From positions 1 through 64,000 of the forward strand of contig CAYTWH010000002.1 of assembly GCA_964442075.1 (NCBI GenBank): a stretch of DNA of 64,000 bases, read 5' to 3'. Under the pieces are notes generated by a model. That model saw only the letters and a list, made by a program, of their open reading frames with translations, did no database searches and had not been told where the DNA came from. Position numbers and translations under genes: made by a program. Source of the stretch: CAYTAU01 sp964442075. GTDB lineage: Bacteria; Bacteroidota; Bacteroidia; Bacteroidales; CAYTAU01. Each line of letters opens with the position of its first letter. Within the stretch, counting starts at the first letter, position 1. This document shows, one piece after another, positions 1 to 8,682 of this stretch.

Positions 1-51
1 ATTAATTGTTCTTCATAGCAATTTGAAAAAATACTTTGATAATATTTGAAA

Positions 52-1278
52 ATGCAAAATAAAAGAATTTTATATCTCACTTATGATGGTTTAACAGATC
101 CGCTTGGCAGATCGCAAATACTTCCGTATCTATTAGGATTAGAAAAAAATGTAAATAAAATTCATATTATTAGTTGCGAAAAAAAGAATAAATATTACAA
201 AAATAAACACACTATTAATGACCTTATTTCCAATTCAAATATTATATGGCACCCTGTTTTTTACCATAAACGCCCACCAATAATATCAACGCTACTTGAT
301 ATTATTAATATGAAAATAAAAGCATTCAAAATAACAAAACAATACAACATAAATATTGTTCATTGCAGAAGTTATATTGCATCAATAATAGGATTAAAAC
401 TTAAACGAAAATATCAAGTAAAATTCGTTTTCGATATGCGTGGATTTTTTCCTGATGAAAGAGTTGATGGAAATATTTGGAGTTTGAAAAATCCAATATA
501 TAATTACGTTTATAAGTATTTTAAGAAAAAGGAGAAAGAGTTCTTTAGTGAATCCGATAAGATAATTAGCCTTACAAACTCAGGGAAATATGAAATACTT
601 AAAATGCAGATACAAAATGTAAATGATAGTAAAATTGAAGTAATTCCTTGTTGTTCTGATTTTAATCATTTTGTAATTCCTAGTCAAGATGTAAAACAAA
701 AATGTAGAAAAGAATTAAATATTGATGCAGAAAAACTTGTTTTCTGTTACCTTGGTTCACTTGGAACTTGGTATTTAATAAACGAAATGTTTGAGTTTTT
801 TAAACAAATAAAAAATCAATTTAAAAATGCTTTTTTTCTTCTTATTTCAAATGACAGCATATTGCCATACTCTGAAAATATCAAACAAATAGGAATATCA
901 TCTGATGATATATTAACTATAAATTCAAGCAGGGAAAAATTGCCTTATTATTTAAGTTGTGTTGATATTGGTATCTCATTTATCAAACCTTGTTTTTCAA
1001 AGAAAGCGAGTAGTCCAACAAAAGTAGCGGAGATATTAGCTATGGGTATACCTATGATAGTAAACAAAAGTGTTGGTGATATGGATGAAATTTTTAGTAA
1101 TAAGCTTTTTGGAAGGACTATAGATGTAAAAAATATTCATGGTAGTGATAAGTTTGAAGAGCTTGTTATGAATTTGAAAAATTCTAACCCCGTTGAGATT
1201 CATAATGAAGCAAAAAAAATGTTTGACTTAAAAAGTGTTGGTGTAAAAAAATATGAGAAAATATATAAGGAAATTTAA
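52..1278 (+). CDS. Glycosyltransferase, GT4-like
   Basis: Probable cytoplasmic or membrane-associated glycosyltransferase of about 409 residues that transfers a sugar from an activated donor to a surface polysaccharide or lipid acceptor. It has a GT-B-like layout. The N-terminal half starts with ILYLTYDGLTDPLGRSQ, typical of this family. The C-terminal donor-binding half contains LGSLGTWY, then SPTKVAEILAMGIP, which resembles the ExxxxGxP region of GT4 enzymes. ATG at 52 is preferred over an in-frame TTG at 46. It faces the OmpA gene with only three bases between the stop codons. Its own operon must lie upstream of the window, so donor and acceptor cannot be guessed. Confidence 0.8.
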   Translation: MQNKRILYLTYDGLTDPLGRSQILPYLLGLEKNVNKIHIISCEKKNKYYKNKHTINDLISNSNIIWHPVFYHKRPPIISTLLDIINMKIKAFKITKQYNINIVHCRSYIASIIGLKLKRKYQVKFVFDMRGFFPDERVDGNIWSLKNPIYNYVYKYFKKKEKEFFSESDKIISLTNSGKYEILKMQIQNVNDSKIEVIPCCSDFNHFVIPSQDVKQKCRKELNIDAEKLVFCYLGSLGTWYLINEMFEFFKQIKNQFKNAFFLLISNDSILPYSENIKQIGISSDDILTINSSREKLPYYLSCVDIGISFIKPCFSKKASSPTKVAEILAMGIPMIVNKSVGDMDEIFSNKLFGRTIDVKNIHGSDKFEELVMNLKNSNPVEIHNEAKKMFDLKSVGVKKYEKIYKEI

Positions 1279-1281
1279 ATT

Positions 1282-3594
1282 CTATTCTGTGTCAGGCGCA
1301 ATAATTTCATTTTTATTATCATTTTCATCCTCCGTTTTTTCCTCACTCTCTTCATCAAATGCTTTTGTATTGAAAGATTTAACACCTTCGCCACTCTTTA
1401 TAGTAAATCCACTTTGATTAAGTTTTGAGAATTGATCTGATGAACCAATAACCTTAAATTCGGTTCTTCTGTTTATTTGTCTGCCTTCAGGGTTATCACT
1501 GCCATCTGGATTTTTATTATCAGCAATTGGTAGTGTTTCTCCATAACCTTTTGCAATCAAGCGTTTTTTACCAATACCACCATTAGTCAGATAGTTAACA
1601 ACACTTTCGGCACGTTCTTGAGAAAGCTTAAGGTTGTAATCATCATCTCCCTTACTGTCTGTATGTGAGCTTAATTCAACAATTAACTTAGGATTATCTT
1701 TTAATATCATTAAAATTGTTGAATCTATGGTTGTTTTTGCGTTTTCTGTAAGATCAGATTTATCAAATTCATAATAAATATTCTCAAGAACAATAGCTTT
1801 TATTGGTATTTTTTTCAATTCTAATGCTTGTTCTAAGGTGTCGGAAGTAATAATTTTTGTTGTAGAAATATCTTCCTGAGTATTAAAATACCCATCACAT
1901 TCAGCAATTAAACGATAATCATTACCTTGCTCAAGTGCAAAAATATAATTTCCGGCATCTCTTGCTTTCATGCTTTTTATTAAATATGTTTCTTCAATAC
2001 CATCCTCTAATTTAACCAGATAAAGCATCACATTAGCATTATTAAGCATTTTCATTTGTTCAACACTCGAAGTATCTATTTCCATAAGAATATCAACAGG
2101 CTTTGGTAGACTGTCAATTCCAATAGTATCAATTTCTAAAGTATCTGTAATTCTTTCAATATATTGAATAAGTGTATCTATTTTTTGCAGGTTAACCATT
2201 TCAAAAACAGGACCTTTAACTGCAATATGAATGTATTCTGTCCATCTAAAACCATAAATATCGTCACAACATGTTGGATTTTTCAAGGATATTCCACCCT
2301 CTCTATTAGAAACAAAAAAAGCTCTTTCTCTATCTTTATTTATTGTATAGTAAACATCATCTGCTTGCGAATTAATAGGATATCCAACATTTTCAGGATC
2401 AGCCCATCTTCTTATTTCTCCGGTTGATTTAAAAATATCATAACCACCAATACCCGGATGTCCTGTTGAACTAAAAAACATTTTTCTTGTTTCCATATCA
2501 TAATACGGAGACATTTCATCGCCTATTGTATTTATCTTACTTCCGGCATTTTTAGGAAGTTTAAAACTCTTTTTCTTTTTATTATAAATTGTAAACCATA
2601 TATCCAATCCTCCTTTTCCCCCCGGCCTATCTGAAACAAAATACATAACCTCTTCATTTTTTACAGATTCGATACCAATTGTTGGTTGTGTTGTAGTATA
2701 TTTTGGATTATTTATTGGTTCCGGCATCTTTTCAGGCTCTGTCCATTTGCCTCTAAATCTTTCGCTTACATATATTTTGCTTATTACTTTATTTTGCCAG
2801 TTTTTTTCTGAACGTGTAAAATAGAACTTCATACCATCTGGCGAAAATGCACCATTTCCGGAATTAATTTCAGGGTCATTAAAAGGGCCTTCAAATTCTC
2901 CTGTATTTTTCCAATTCTCTCCATGTTTTTTTGCCAGATAAAATTTTCTAACAGGCATTTTTCTCAAAGTATCATTAGGATTATAATATTCTATTTTATC
3001 AGCTTTTAATGAAGAATACAACATTGTTTGTTCATTAATAGAAACTGGAGCAAAATCAATATGAGCTTTATTAACAGATGTATCAAGGTGAGTAATAAGA
3101 ACTTTTAAGGAAGAATCAATAAGTATAGGTGCTATTTCACAACCCCGCACTTCATTTTGAGCTAATTTCTTATAGAGTCGGGCATCTTTAAGCCCTTTAC
3201 ATTTCTTTCTGAATTTTATAAAATTTTCACTGGCTAAATCATATTTGCCATTCATTTTTTGCATTAATGCATGATAATATAATGCTTTAATATACTTTTT
3301 TTCATCTCCACGATATGCCTTCAGATACCACTTTTCTGCTTTAACATAATCTCTCGATCTTCTATAAAGCTCGGCAAGCATAAATACTTCCTTATAATTT
3401 TCCGGCTTTAATTGTGTATAAACCTCCAAATAATCGATAGCTGTATAAATATCACCTATTCGAATAGCATTTTTTGCAAAATTTTTAATTTGCCATGGGT
3501 GGAACGACATAGAATTTCCCGCTCCTTGTCCAAAAATTGAAAAAGAGAATAAAACTAAGGCTAGTATTAATATATGTTTTTTAGTATCTGTCAC
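1282..3594 (-). CDS. OmpA-family protein with TPR and WD40-like repeats (T9SS-associated)
   Basis: Predicted periplasmic/outer-membrane protein of 770 residues that anchors an envelope machine to peptidoglycan. A signal peptide (ending near FGQ) is followed by TPR-like helices (about 30-150), WD40-like PD40 strands with repeated 'MYFVSDRPGG' and 'MFFSSTGHPG' type motifs (about 190-440), and a C-terminal OmpA domain (about 605-720) with LSSHTDSKGDDDYNLKLSQE and a conserved NRRTEF. This architecture beside a PorP/SprF gene is typical of T9SS accessory modules in Bacteroidota. Translation appears to start at GTG 3594, 14 bases inside the end of the PorP gene, suggesting translational coupling. 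The tail after about 735 is acidic and low-complexity. Confidence 0.88.
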   Translation of the reverse strand: MTDTKKHILILALVLFSFSIFGQGAGNSMSFHPWQIKNFAKNAIRIGDIYTAIDYLEVYTQLKPENYKEVFMLAELYRRSRDYVKAEKWYLKAYRGDEKKYIKALYYHALMQKMNGKYDLASENFIKFRKKCKGLKDARLYKKLAQNEVRGCEIAPILIDSSLKVLITHLDTSVNKAHIDFAPVSINEQTMLYSSLKADKIEYYNPNDTLRKMPVRKFYLAKKHGENWKNTGEFEGPFNDPEINSGNGAFSPDGMKFYFTRSEKNWQNKVISKIYVSERFRGKWTEPEKMPEPINNPKYTTTQPTIGIESVKNEEVMYFVSDRPGGKGGLDIWFTIYNKKKKSFKLPKNAGSKINTIGDEMSPYYDMETRKMFFSSTGHPGIGGYDIFKSTGEIRRWADPENVGYPINSQADDVYYTINKDRERAFFVSNREGGISLKNPTCCDDIYGFRWTEYIHIAVKGPVFEMVNLQKIDTLIQYIERITDTLEIDTIGIDSLPKPVDILMEIDTSSVEQMKMLNNANVMLYLVKLEDGIEETYLIKSMKARDAGNYIFALEQGNDYRLIAECDGYFNTQEDISTTKIITSDTLEQALELKKIPIKAIVLENIYYEFDKSDLTENAKTTIDSTILMILKDNPKLIVELSSHTDSKGDDDYNLKLSQERAESVVNYLTNGGIGKKRLIAKGYGETLPIADNKNPDGSDNPEGRQINRRTEFKVIGSSDQFSKLNQSGFTIKSGEGVKSFNTKAFDEESEEKTEDENDNKNEIIAPDTE

Positions 3595-4597
3595 AAGGAA
3601 TAGCTATTTTTTGTAATAATGTACTAGCACCTGTATATATTAAACTAAATTCTAATGCGCCTTTCATTCCGGTAGCAACTTTAAGTGGTGAAATATTAAA
3701 ATCGTAACTAAAGCCAATATCAAAATTATAAACACGAATACCGGCAACAGCAATAAAAGCATCCATCTTTAAATCAAGCCCGTCGCGAAAAAACAGACCT
3801 GCATATAACATATTAATTTTAAATTCGTTTTCTTTAAATTTGTATCCAAAATTATTACCTAATAAAAACTCTGTTGCCCTTTTATGCCTCATATATATTA
3901 AATGTGGCATTAACACAATTTTACCAAAAATATCAAAATTTGCACCTCCATATATTGATGTTCGCATTGGTAAATGATTGTTGTCAGGTAAAAAAGATTC
4001 TTTTGGGTGGGTTATATGAAAAAAGGATAATCCAAAAATAGGTTCAATTTTATTAAATTTTCTGCTCCATGCTACTCCTGCATTAATATCAAAATAAGAA
4101 AGATCTTCTTCAAGAGTAGTTTCATTATTATCCAAATCGCTACTAAATTGTCCCGATGTCATATCAAATTGATTAGGAAAAGTTGTGCCATCTACACCAA
4201 AACTTTTCATAACATATCCCGGTTGAATTCCAAAATGAAGGTTGTTGTTATTTATTGTTTTATGATATGCCATTGATAAATATATTTTATTTATTGTTAG
4301 TGATGCATCTCCCGATTTATCATTAATAAAAAATATTCCTCCACTTAATTGTTCATTATAAATATAAAAGTTCCTATCGTATCCTACTGAAATAGTATTG
4401 AATGGTTCTGAAATTGAACGCCATTGTGTTCTATAATTATGCATAAATCTCCAGTCACCATTATAATTTCCTGTTTGGTATGGAGATAAAGATAATGGAG
4501 AGGCATAAAACTGTGAAAAATGAATATCTTGCGAGAATGTTGTTTTAACTAATACAAAAACAATAATAAATAATGATATTTTTATAAAATTTCTCAA
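3581..4597 (-). CDS. PorP/SprF family type IX secretion membrane protein
   Basis: Outer-membrane beta-barrel of 338 residues in the PorP/SprF family, which helps the type IX secretion system attach or deliver cargo to the cell surface. A signal peptide ends near TFSQ. The mature protein starts with DIHFSQFYASPLSLSPYQTG, a hallmark of this family, followed by alternating amphipathic strands and an aromatic C-terminus. The start is a TTG at 4597; a TAnnTTTG box sits 22 bases upstream. The gene overlaps the following OmpA gene by 14 bases, so the two form a transcription and probably translation unit. Bacteroidota often carry several such pairs, each serving different cargo, so the cargo of this one is unknown. 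Confidence 0.92.
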   Translation of the reverse strand: MRNFIKISLFIIVFVLVKTTFSQDIHFSQFYASPLSLSPYQTGNYNGDWRFMHNYRTQWRSISEPFNTISVGYDRNFYIYNEQLSGGIFFINDKSGDASLTINKIYLSMAYHKTINNNNLHFGIQPGYVMKSFGVDGTTFPNQFDMTSGQFSSDLDNNETTLEEDLSYFDINAGVAWSRKFNKIEPIFGLSFFHITHPKESFLPDNNHLPMRTSIYGGANFDIFGKIVLMPHLIYMRHKRATEFLLGNNFGYKFKENEFKINMLYAGLFFRDGLDLKMDAFIAVAGIRVYNFDIGFSYDFNISPLKVATGMKGALEFSLIYTGASTLLQKIAIPCDRY

Positions 4598-4618
4598 ATC
4601 AATCTATTCTTATAATGA

Positions 4619-4626
4619 CAAAGTTA
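4619..4626 (-). promoter_or_regulatory. Bacteroidota -7 promoter box (TAACTTTG) for the PorP/OmpA pair
   Basis: Read on the minus strand this is TAACTTTG, matching the TAnnTTTG -7 consensus of Bacteroidota sigma-ABfr promoters, 22 bases before the TTG start. About 19 bases further upstream is TTTC rather than the consensus TTTG, so the -33 element is imperfect. Prediction only. Confidence 0.42.
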
Positions 4627-4809
4627 ATATTTTTATTTTATTTTAGAAATTTTATCAATTTCTTTGATAAACAACCTGATAATTTATATAAATATACTGA
4701 ACAAAAAGGTTTTTGCCTTTGAAGAAATTTGGTTTAAATGGATAAATAGAAACTCAAACAATGCCATTATATTGTCAACCTGCATTTAAAAAAGGAATTG
4801 TAAAAAATG

Positions 4810-5568
4810 CTATTGCTTTTTAGAATTCTTGTTGTGCTTTTTAATAAATTGATCCAATGCCATTGTCATTGATGGAGCATGAGGCATTGGCACCTGAATA
4901 TCTAATCGCAATCCTGCATCTTTTGCCGCTTTTGCAGTTGTTGGTCCAAATGATGCTATAATTGTATCGCTCTGTTTAAAATCAGTAAAATTTTTATACA
5001 ATGATTTAATCCCTGAAGGACTGAAAAAAACAAGAATGTCGTAATCAACCTCCTCTAGATCAGAAAGATCAGAGCTTACCGTTCTGTATAAAATGGCTTT
5101 AGAATAGTTAATCTTATTTTTTGTAAGACTTTTAGGTAAATCTAATTTATGAATATCGGATAATGGCAATAGAAATTTTTCCTCTTTATGCTTTAATATT
5201 GTAGTTAAAAGTTCGTCAAATTTAGTTTTACCGTAAAAAATCTTTCTTTTACGATAAACAATATATTTTTGAAGATAAAAAGCCGTAGATTCAGAGATAC
5301 AAAAATATTTTAATGTTTCAGGAACAGTAGTTCTTGTTAGTTCACAAATTTTAAAAAAATGGTCAACAGCTGTTCTACTAGTAAAAATAATAGCAGTATG
5401 ATCCAATATTTTTATTTTTTGTTGTCTGAATTCTTTTGCACTTATTCCTTCAACTTGAATAAACGGGCGAAAATCAATTTTTAAATTATATTTATTTGCC
5501 AAATCAAAATATGGAGATTTTTCCGTTTGAGGTTTTGGCTGTGATACTAATATACTTTTAATTCTCAA
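4810..5568 (-). CDS. hemD: Uroporphyrinogen-III synthase
   Basis: Cytoplasmic enzyme of 252 residues that cyclises hydroxymethylbilane to uroporphyrinogen III in heme/siroheme/corrinoid synthesis. The start RIKSILVSQPKPQTEKSPYF is the usual Bacteroidota HemD N-terminus. The two-domain family fold is suggested by IIFTSRTAVDHFF in the first half and ILVFFSPSGIKSLYKNF and IASFGPTTAKAAKDAGL in the second. Start is a TTG at 5568 with no better ATG upstream. It lies 32 bases downstream of the DUF4271 gene, a pairing seen widely in this phylum. Sequence conservation in this family is low, so the call leans partly on the neighbour. Confidence 0.88.
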   Translation of the reverse strand: MRIKSILVSQPKPQTEKSPYFDLANKYNLKIDFRPFIQVEGISAKEFRQQKIKILDHTAIIFTSRTAVDHFFKICELTRTTVPETLKYFCISESTAFYLQKYIVYRKRKIFYGKTKFDELLTTILKHKEEKFLLPLSDIHKLDLPKSLTKNKINYSKAILYRTVSSDLSDLEEVDYDILVFFSPSGIKSLYKNFTDFKQSDTIIASFGPTTAKAAKDAGLRLDIQVPMPHAPSMTMALDQFIKKHNKNSKKQ

Positions 5569-5600
5569 GGTGAAATATTTTAATTAATTATTCACTTCTC

Positions 5601-6767
5601 TCAACACGTTAAATAACAGGCGTATAACTTATAAAAAATCAAAATAGGTAAAAATTCAAGGGTACAAAGATATAAAATAATATAGAAAATAGAAAGCTTA
5701 TTATTTATTGAAATTATTAATCCTCTGAAAATACGTATAATATAAATTAAAATAATTAATATTAAAAATATTTTTAAAATTGTTGGTTGAACTTCTATAG
5801 GTATAAATGAATAACTTATTACAAAAGGTAATAAAATAATCCCCATCATTTTATTAAAAAGAAATATTTGAAATAAATACTCCGAAACAGATTTTGATAT
5901 TAAAAATATGGATCCTAACGATTTGTGTATAAGCCATTTTGTAAAATATATTGATAGTGCAAATGCTAAACATATAATAAAAACACTAAACCCATTTAAT
6001 TCGAAAACACCAATAGAATAGTATTCTAAAAGTTTAAATAAAAAAAATGATATGTTTATATAAAACAATACATCTAATAATACAGAAACCCGTTTGGTTA
6101 AAATATTGCTGTCAATAAATAAATTTAACGAAGTTTGATAACTCAAAGCTGCGTTTACATAATTTGAAATAATATTTCTGAAAAACAACCTTGTCCAACC
6201 AATAATTAATACTGAAATTATAATTACTCCTATCTCCCAATTTGTATTAGAATTGTATTGAAAATCTTTTTTGAAAATTTTCAAATTATTATCACTTGCT
6301 TTTGTTGTTGTGGTTTCTTCGCTTATTTGTTGAATTGGTTTTTCTATTTTTTGCTTTTTTACAATTTCAACTTTTTGTTTAACTACTTTATTTTTCTCCT
6401 GTGGTTTTATTGATTTTAAATTCAACAAGAAATTTTCCTGAATTAATTTATTTTCAACGGTATTTTCTAACAAATAAGGTATGGTATCAACATTAAATAA
6501 TTGTATTGTTGTATCTTTTTCAATTATTCTATTGTAAGTATTGTAATTGTTTTTATTATAATTTGAAGTAATAACGGTTTCATTTGAATCGTTAAGCTCT
6601 GTTGTTAAAATACTTTGATCTTTTGCATTAAAGAAATTAACACTTTCAGAAGTATCTTGATCAATACTGTTTCCAGTTTTCAAATTAAACAGACCTGTAT
6701 CTGCTCGAATAAGAGAATTAAATGTAGAATCTTGTTGTTGAGTTTGAATATTGCCAAACTTTTGCAT
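5601..6767 (-). CDS. DUF4271 membrane protein
   Basis: Function unknown. The 388-residue protein has a long soluble, asparagine/lysine-rich N-terminal part (1-175) and about seven membrane segments in the C-terminal half (about 180-385), ending with LEFLPILIFYKLY, characteristic of DUF4271. ATG at 6767 is chosen over an in-frame TTG two codons upstream. In Bacteroidota, DUF4271 is regularly located just before hemD; here the stop is 32 bases before the hemD TTG, so co-transcription is likely. The conserved pairing hints at an envelope or heme-related role, but that is inference. Confidence 0.82.
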   Translation of the reverse strand: MQKFGNIQTQQQDSTFNSLIRADTGLFNLKTGNSIDQDTSESVNFFNAKDQSILTTELNDSNETVITSNYNKNNYNTYNRIIEKDTTIQLFNVDTIPYLLENTVENKLIQENFLLNLKSIKPQEKNKVVKQKVEIVKKQKIEKPIQQISEETTTTKASDNNLKIFKKDFQYNSNTNWEIGVIIISVLIIGWTRLFFRNIISNYVNAALSYQTSLNLFIDSNILTKRVSVLLDVLFYINISFFLFKLLEYYSIGVFELNGFSVFIICLAFALSIYFTKWLIHKSLGSIFLISKSVSEYLFQIFLFNKMMGIILLPFVISYSFIPIEVQPTILKIFLILIILIYIIRIFRGLIISINNKLSIFYIILYLCTLEFLPILIFYKLYACYLTC

Positions 6768-6797
6768 AAGCAATATATTTTTTGCAAAGGTATAAAA

Positions 6798-7487
6798 TTA
6801 TAACCTAAAACTAAGGGGAATTTCAAATTGTACTTTCACAGGCTTGCTTTCCTGAGTTCCGGGAATCCAATTTGGCATGTTTTTAATTACTTTAATAGCT
6901 TCTTCATCGCAACCTCCACCAATTCCTTTTAATAATGTTACATCAGTAATTGAACCATCAGTATTAATTACAAACTTTATATAAATTGTTCCTTCAATTT
7001 TATTGTCTTTAGCCATTGGAGGATAATAAATATTGTGTGCAACATATTTATACAAAGAATCTTGTCCCCCCGGGAATTCGGGCATTTGTTCTACTTTGGT
7101 AAAAATCTTTGGCGTATCAGAATATATTCTTTCTGAACGAAATGCTCCGTTTTCATAATACTTTCGCCACGAACCTGATTTATTTCCGTTATTATATTCT
7201 CCCTCTTCCATTATTTGTCCATTATTAAACCAGAAAATAAATTTACCATGTCTAATTTTACCGTGAGCTGTTTTATAAGTCCCTTCCATTTGTATTTTAT
7301 CATCAATATAGTAATCTTTAATAAGAAACATAGAATCGTTAACCTCATTTATAATACGATAGAATTTGGCATCAATACCTGAAGTAAGTTCCTCCCAGCC
7401 AGCATCATAATACTTGATAATGGTATCATTTTGCGAAAAAGAAATTTCAACAGAAAGCATTAATATTAACAGAAATATCTTGTACAT
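6798..7487 (-). CDS. Energy-transducer TonB-like protein with MORN-type repeats
   Basis: Secreted or periplasmic protein of about 229 residues. A signal peptide (MYKIFLLILMLSVEISFSQ) precedes short YwqK/MORN-type repeats with GKFIFWFNNGQIMEEGEYNN and GSWRKYYENGAF (about 75-125), then a C-terminal TonB domain (about 135-229) with PEFPGGQ, YPPMAKDNKIEGTIYIKFVI and the final amphipathic strand. There is no proline-rich TonB stem and no cytoplasmic N-terminus, so it is probably not a classic ExbBD-coupled TonB but a member of the many Bacteroidota proteins that reuse the domain. The start at 7487 is preferred to the longer TTG form because the latter would overlap the promoter box at 7515-7522. 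Confidence 0.78.
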   Translation of the reverse strand: MYKIFLLILMLSVEISFSQNDTIIKYYDAGWEELTSGIDAKFYRIINEVNDSMFLIKDYYIDDKIQMEGTYKTAHGKIRHGKFIFWFNNGQIMEEGEYNNGNKSGSWRKYYENGAFRSERIYSDTPKIFTKVEQMPEFPGGQDSLYKYVAHNIYYPPMAKDNKIEGTIYIKFVINTDGSITDVTLLKGIGGGCDEEAIKVIKNMPNWIPGTQESKPVKVQFEIPLSFRL

Positions 7488-7514
7488 ATTTTTCAAATCT
7501 GTTAGATTATTACA

Positions 7515-7522
7515 CAAAAATA
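7515..7522 (-). promoter_or_regulatory. -7 promoter box (TATTTTTG) for the TonB-like gene
   Basis: Minus-strand TATTTTTG fits TAnnTTTG and lies 28 bases before the ATG at 7487. It decides the start choice for that gene, because the alternative TTG at 7517 falls inside the box. Confidence 0.42.
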
Positions 7523-7585
7523 GTAAAAAACTTTAAATTCTCTATCAATTGAATATAGATAATTGGAACAAACGGTCTTACGTTT

Positions 7586-8653
7586 TTATATAATTTTCCT
7601 CTTCCTTAGCAAGTCAAATTCAATCTCAAAATTTGGAGTAAAAACATTTTTCCCAAGATTTTCCTGTATTTGTTTTATGCTCCAAAATTTTCCTTCGTCA
7701 ACTTCCTCGGTATTTGGTATAATTTCTTCATTATATTGTGCAATAAATGTAATAACAAGTTCTTTTTCAATATCGCTTTCCCATTTATACTGTACAATTA
7801 GCTTTGCATTAAAATCCTTAATGCCAATTTCTTCAAGAGCTTCTCGTTTCATACAATCTTCTATGGTTTCGTTTATGCTAACATGTCCGCCAACAGCGGT
7901 ATCCCACTTATTTGGCTGAACTTGTTTGTGTGCAGGTCGCTTTTGCAGATATAATTGTCTTGATTTATTTATAATGTGCAAATGGATTACGGGATGCAAT
8001 AATTTTTGCCCTGAATGACAGATAGAACGTGGTGCTTTTCCAATAACTTTTCCTTTATCGTCAACCAATGGGAGCCATTCTTCTTTGTTAAGATTTTTTG
8101 CCTTAAGCTTATTTCTTATAAATTCAAACGCAAAATAAGATCCAAACAAAATATAAAACAACCCGCCACTAATAAATACCCAAGCTTCTTTACTCATATA
8201 AAAAGCAGAATAAAAAACCAGTAATGTATGGGCAAGAAAAATAAAAAACATTGCCTTAATACTTGTTGTTAATTGTTTTATCTGTGCATCATTTATCTCA
8301 ACACCTTTCATGTAGCGTTTACTCATGTTAAGCATAAAATTATTTGGAGTAAATGCCGAAATACCAAGTATGACAACAAGTATCAAGCCTATTAATACAG
8401 GTTTAAGTTTGAAAAAAATGTCATTTTCCAAAACAATTGAAATAACTCCCATTATAACAATTAAACCTGTATCGAAAATCACAAATTTATCGAAACGTTT
8501 TTCGCGAATAAATGTGAATATTAGCTGAGCAATGCCAAAAACTACAGCAACTATTAAACCTATTTTAGTACCCCATATCTCGTCGGCAGCAATAAACACA
8601 AATAGGGGTAAAAAACCGGGTAATAGTTTTTTTAATAGTTCTGTTTTATTCAC
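7586..8653 (-). CDS. Septation-protein-A-like membrane domain fused to a NUDIX hydrolase
   Basis: Two-domain protein of 355 residues. Residues 1-185 form about five membrane segments; GFLPLFVFIAADEIWGTKIG and the following 'KLKPVLIGLILVVILG' resemble the intracellular septation protein A (YciB/IspZ-type) family. Residues 195-350 form a NUDIX domain; the box fits GX5EX7REUXEEXGU exactly, with G256, E262, R270, E271, E274, E275 and G277. The segment around LHPVIHLHIINKSRQLYLQK is like isopentenyl-diphosphate isomerase/YfcD-type NUDIX enzymes. Start is GTG 8653. The reading frame is continuous across the linker, so this is a true fusion, placing a nucleoside-diphosphate-type hydrolase at the inner membrane. 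Substrate unknown. Confidence 0.8.
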   Translation of the reverse strand: MNKTELLKKLLPGFLPLFVFIAADEIWGTKIGLIVAVVFGIAQLIFTFIREKRFDKFVIFDTGLIVIMGVISIVLENDIFFKLKPVLIGLILVVILGISAFTPNNFMLNMSKRYMKGVEINDAQIKQLTTSIKAMFFIFLAHTLLVFYSAFYMSKEAWVFISGGLFYILFGSYFAFEFIRNKLKAKNLNKEEWLPLVDDKGKVIGKAPRSICHSGQKLLHPVIHLHIINKSRQLYLQKRPAHKQVQPNKWDTAVGGHVSINETIEDCMKREALEEIGIKDFNAKLIVQYKWESDIEKELVITFIAQYNEEIIPNTEEVDEGKFWSIKQIQENLGKNVFTPNFEIEFDLLRKRKII

Positions 8654-8682
8654 TTTATTGTTATTCTTAGCGGTTAAAATAT

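Noticed and set aside
7488..7517. Longer N-terminus of the TonB-like protein starting at TTG 7517
   Set aside because: It would place the start codon inside a TAnnTTTG promoter box and add residues before a normal signal peptide.
7563..7919. 118-residue plus-strand ORF over the NUDIX domain
   Set aside because: It is antisense to an exact NUDIX box and has serine/phenylalanine-rich shadow composition.
7586..8653. Septation/NUDIX protein as an assembly or frameshift artefact
   Set aside because: The frame is continuous through a plausible linker with no sign of an internal stop or duplicated start.
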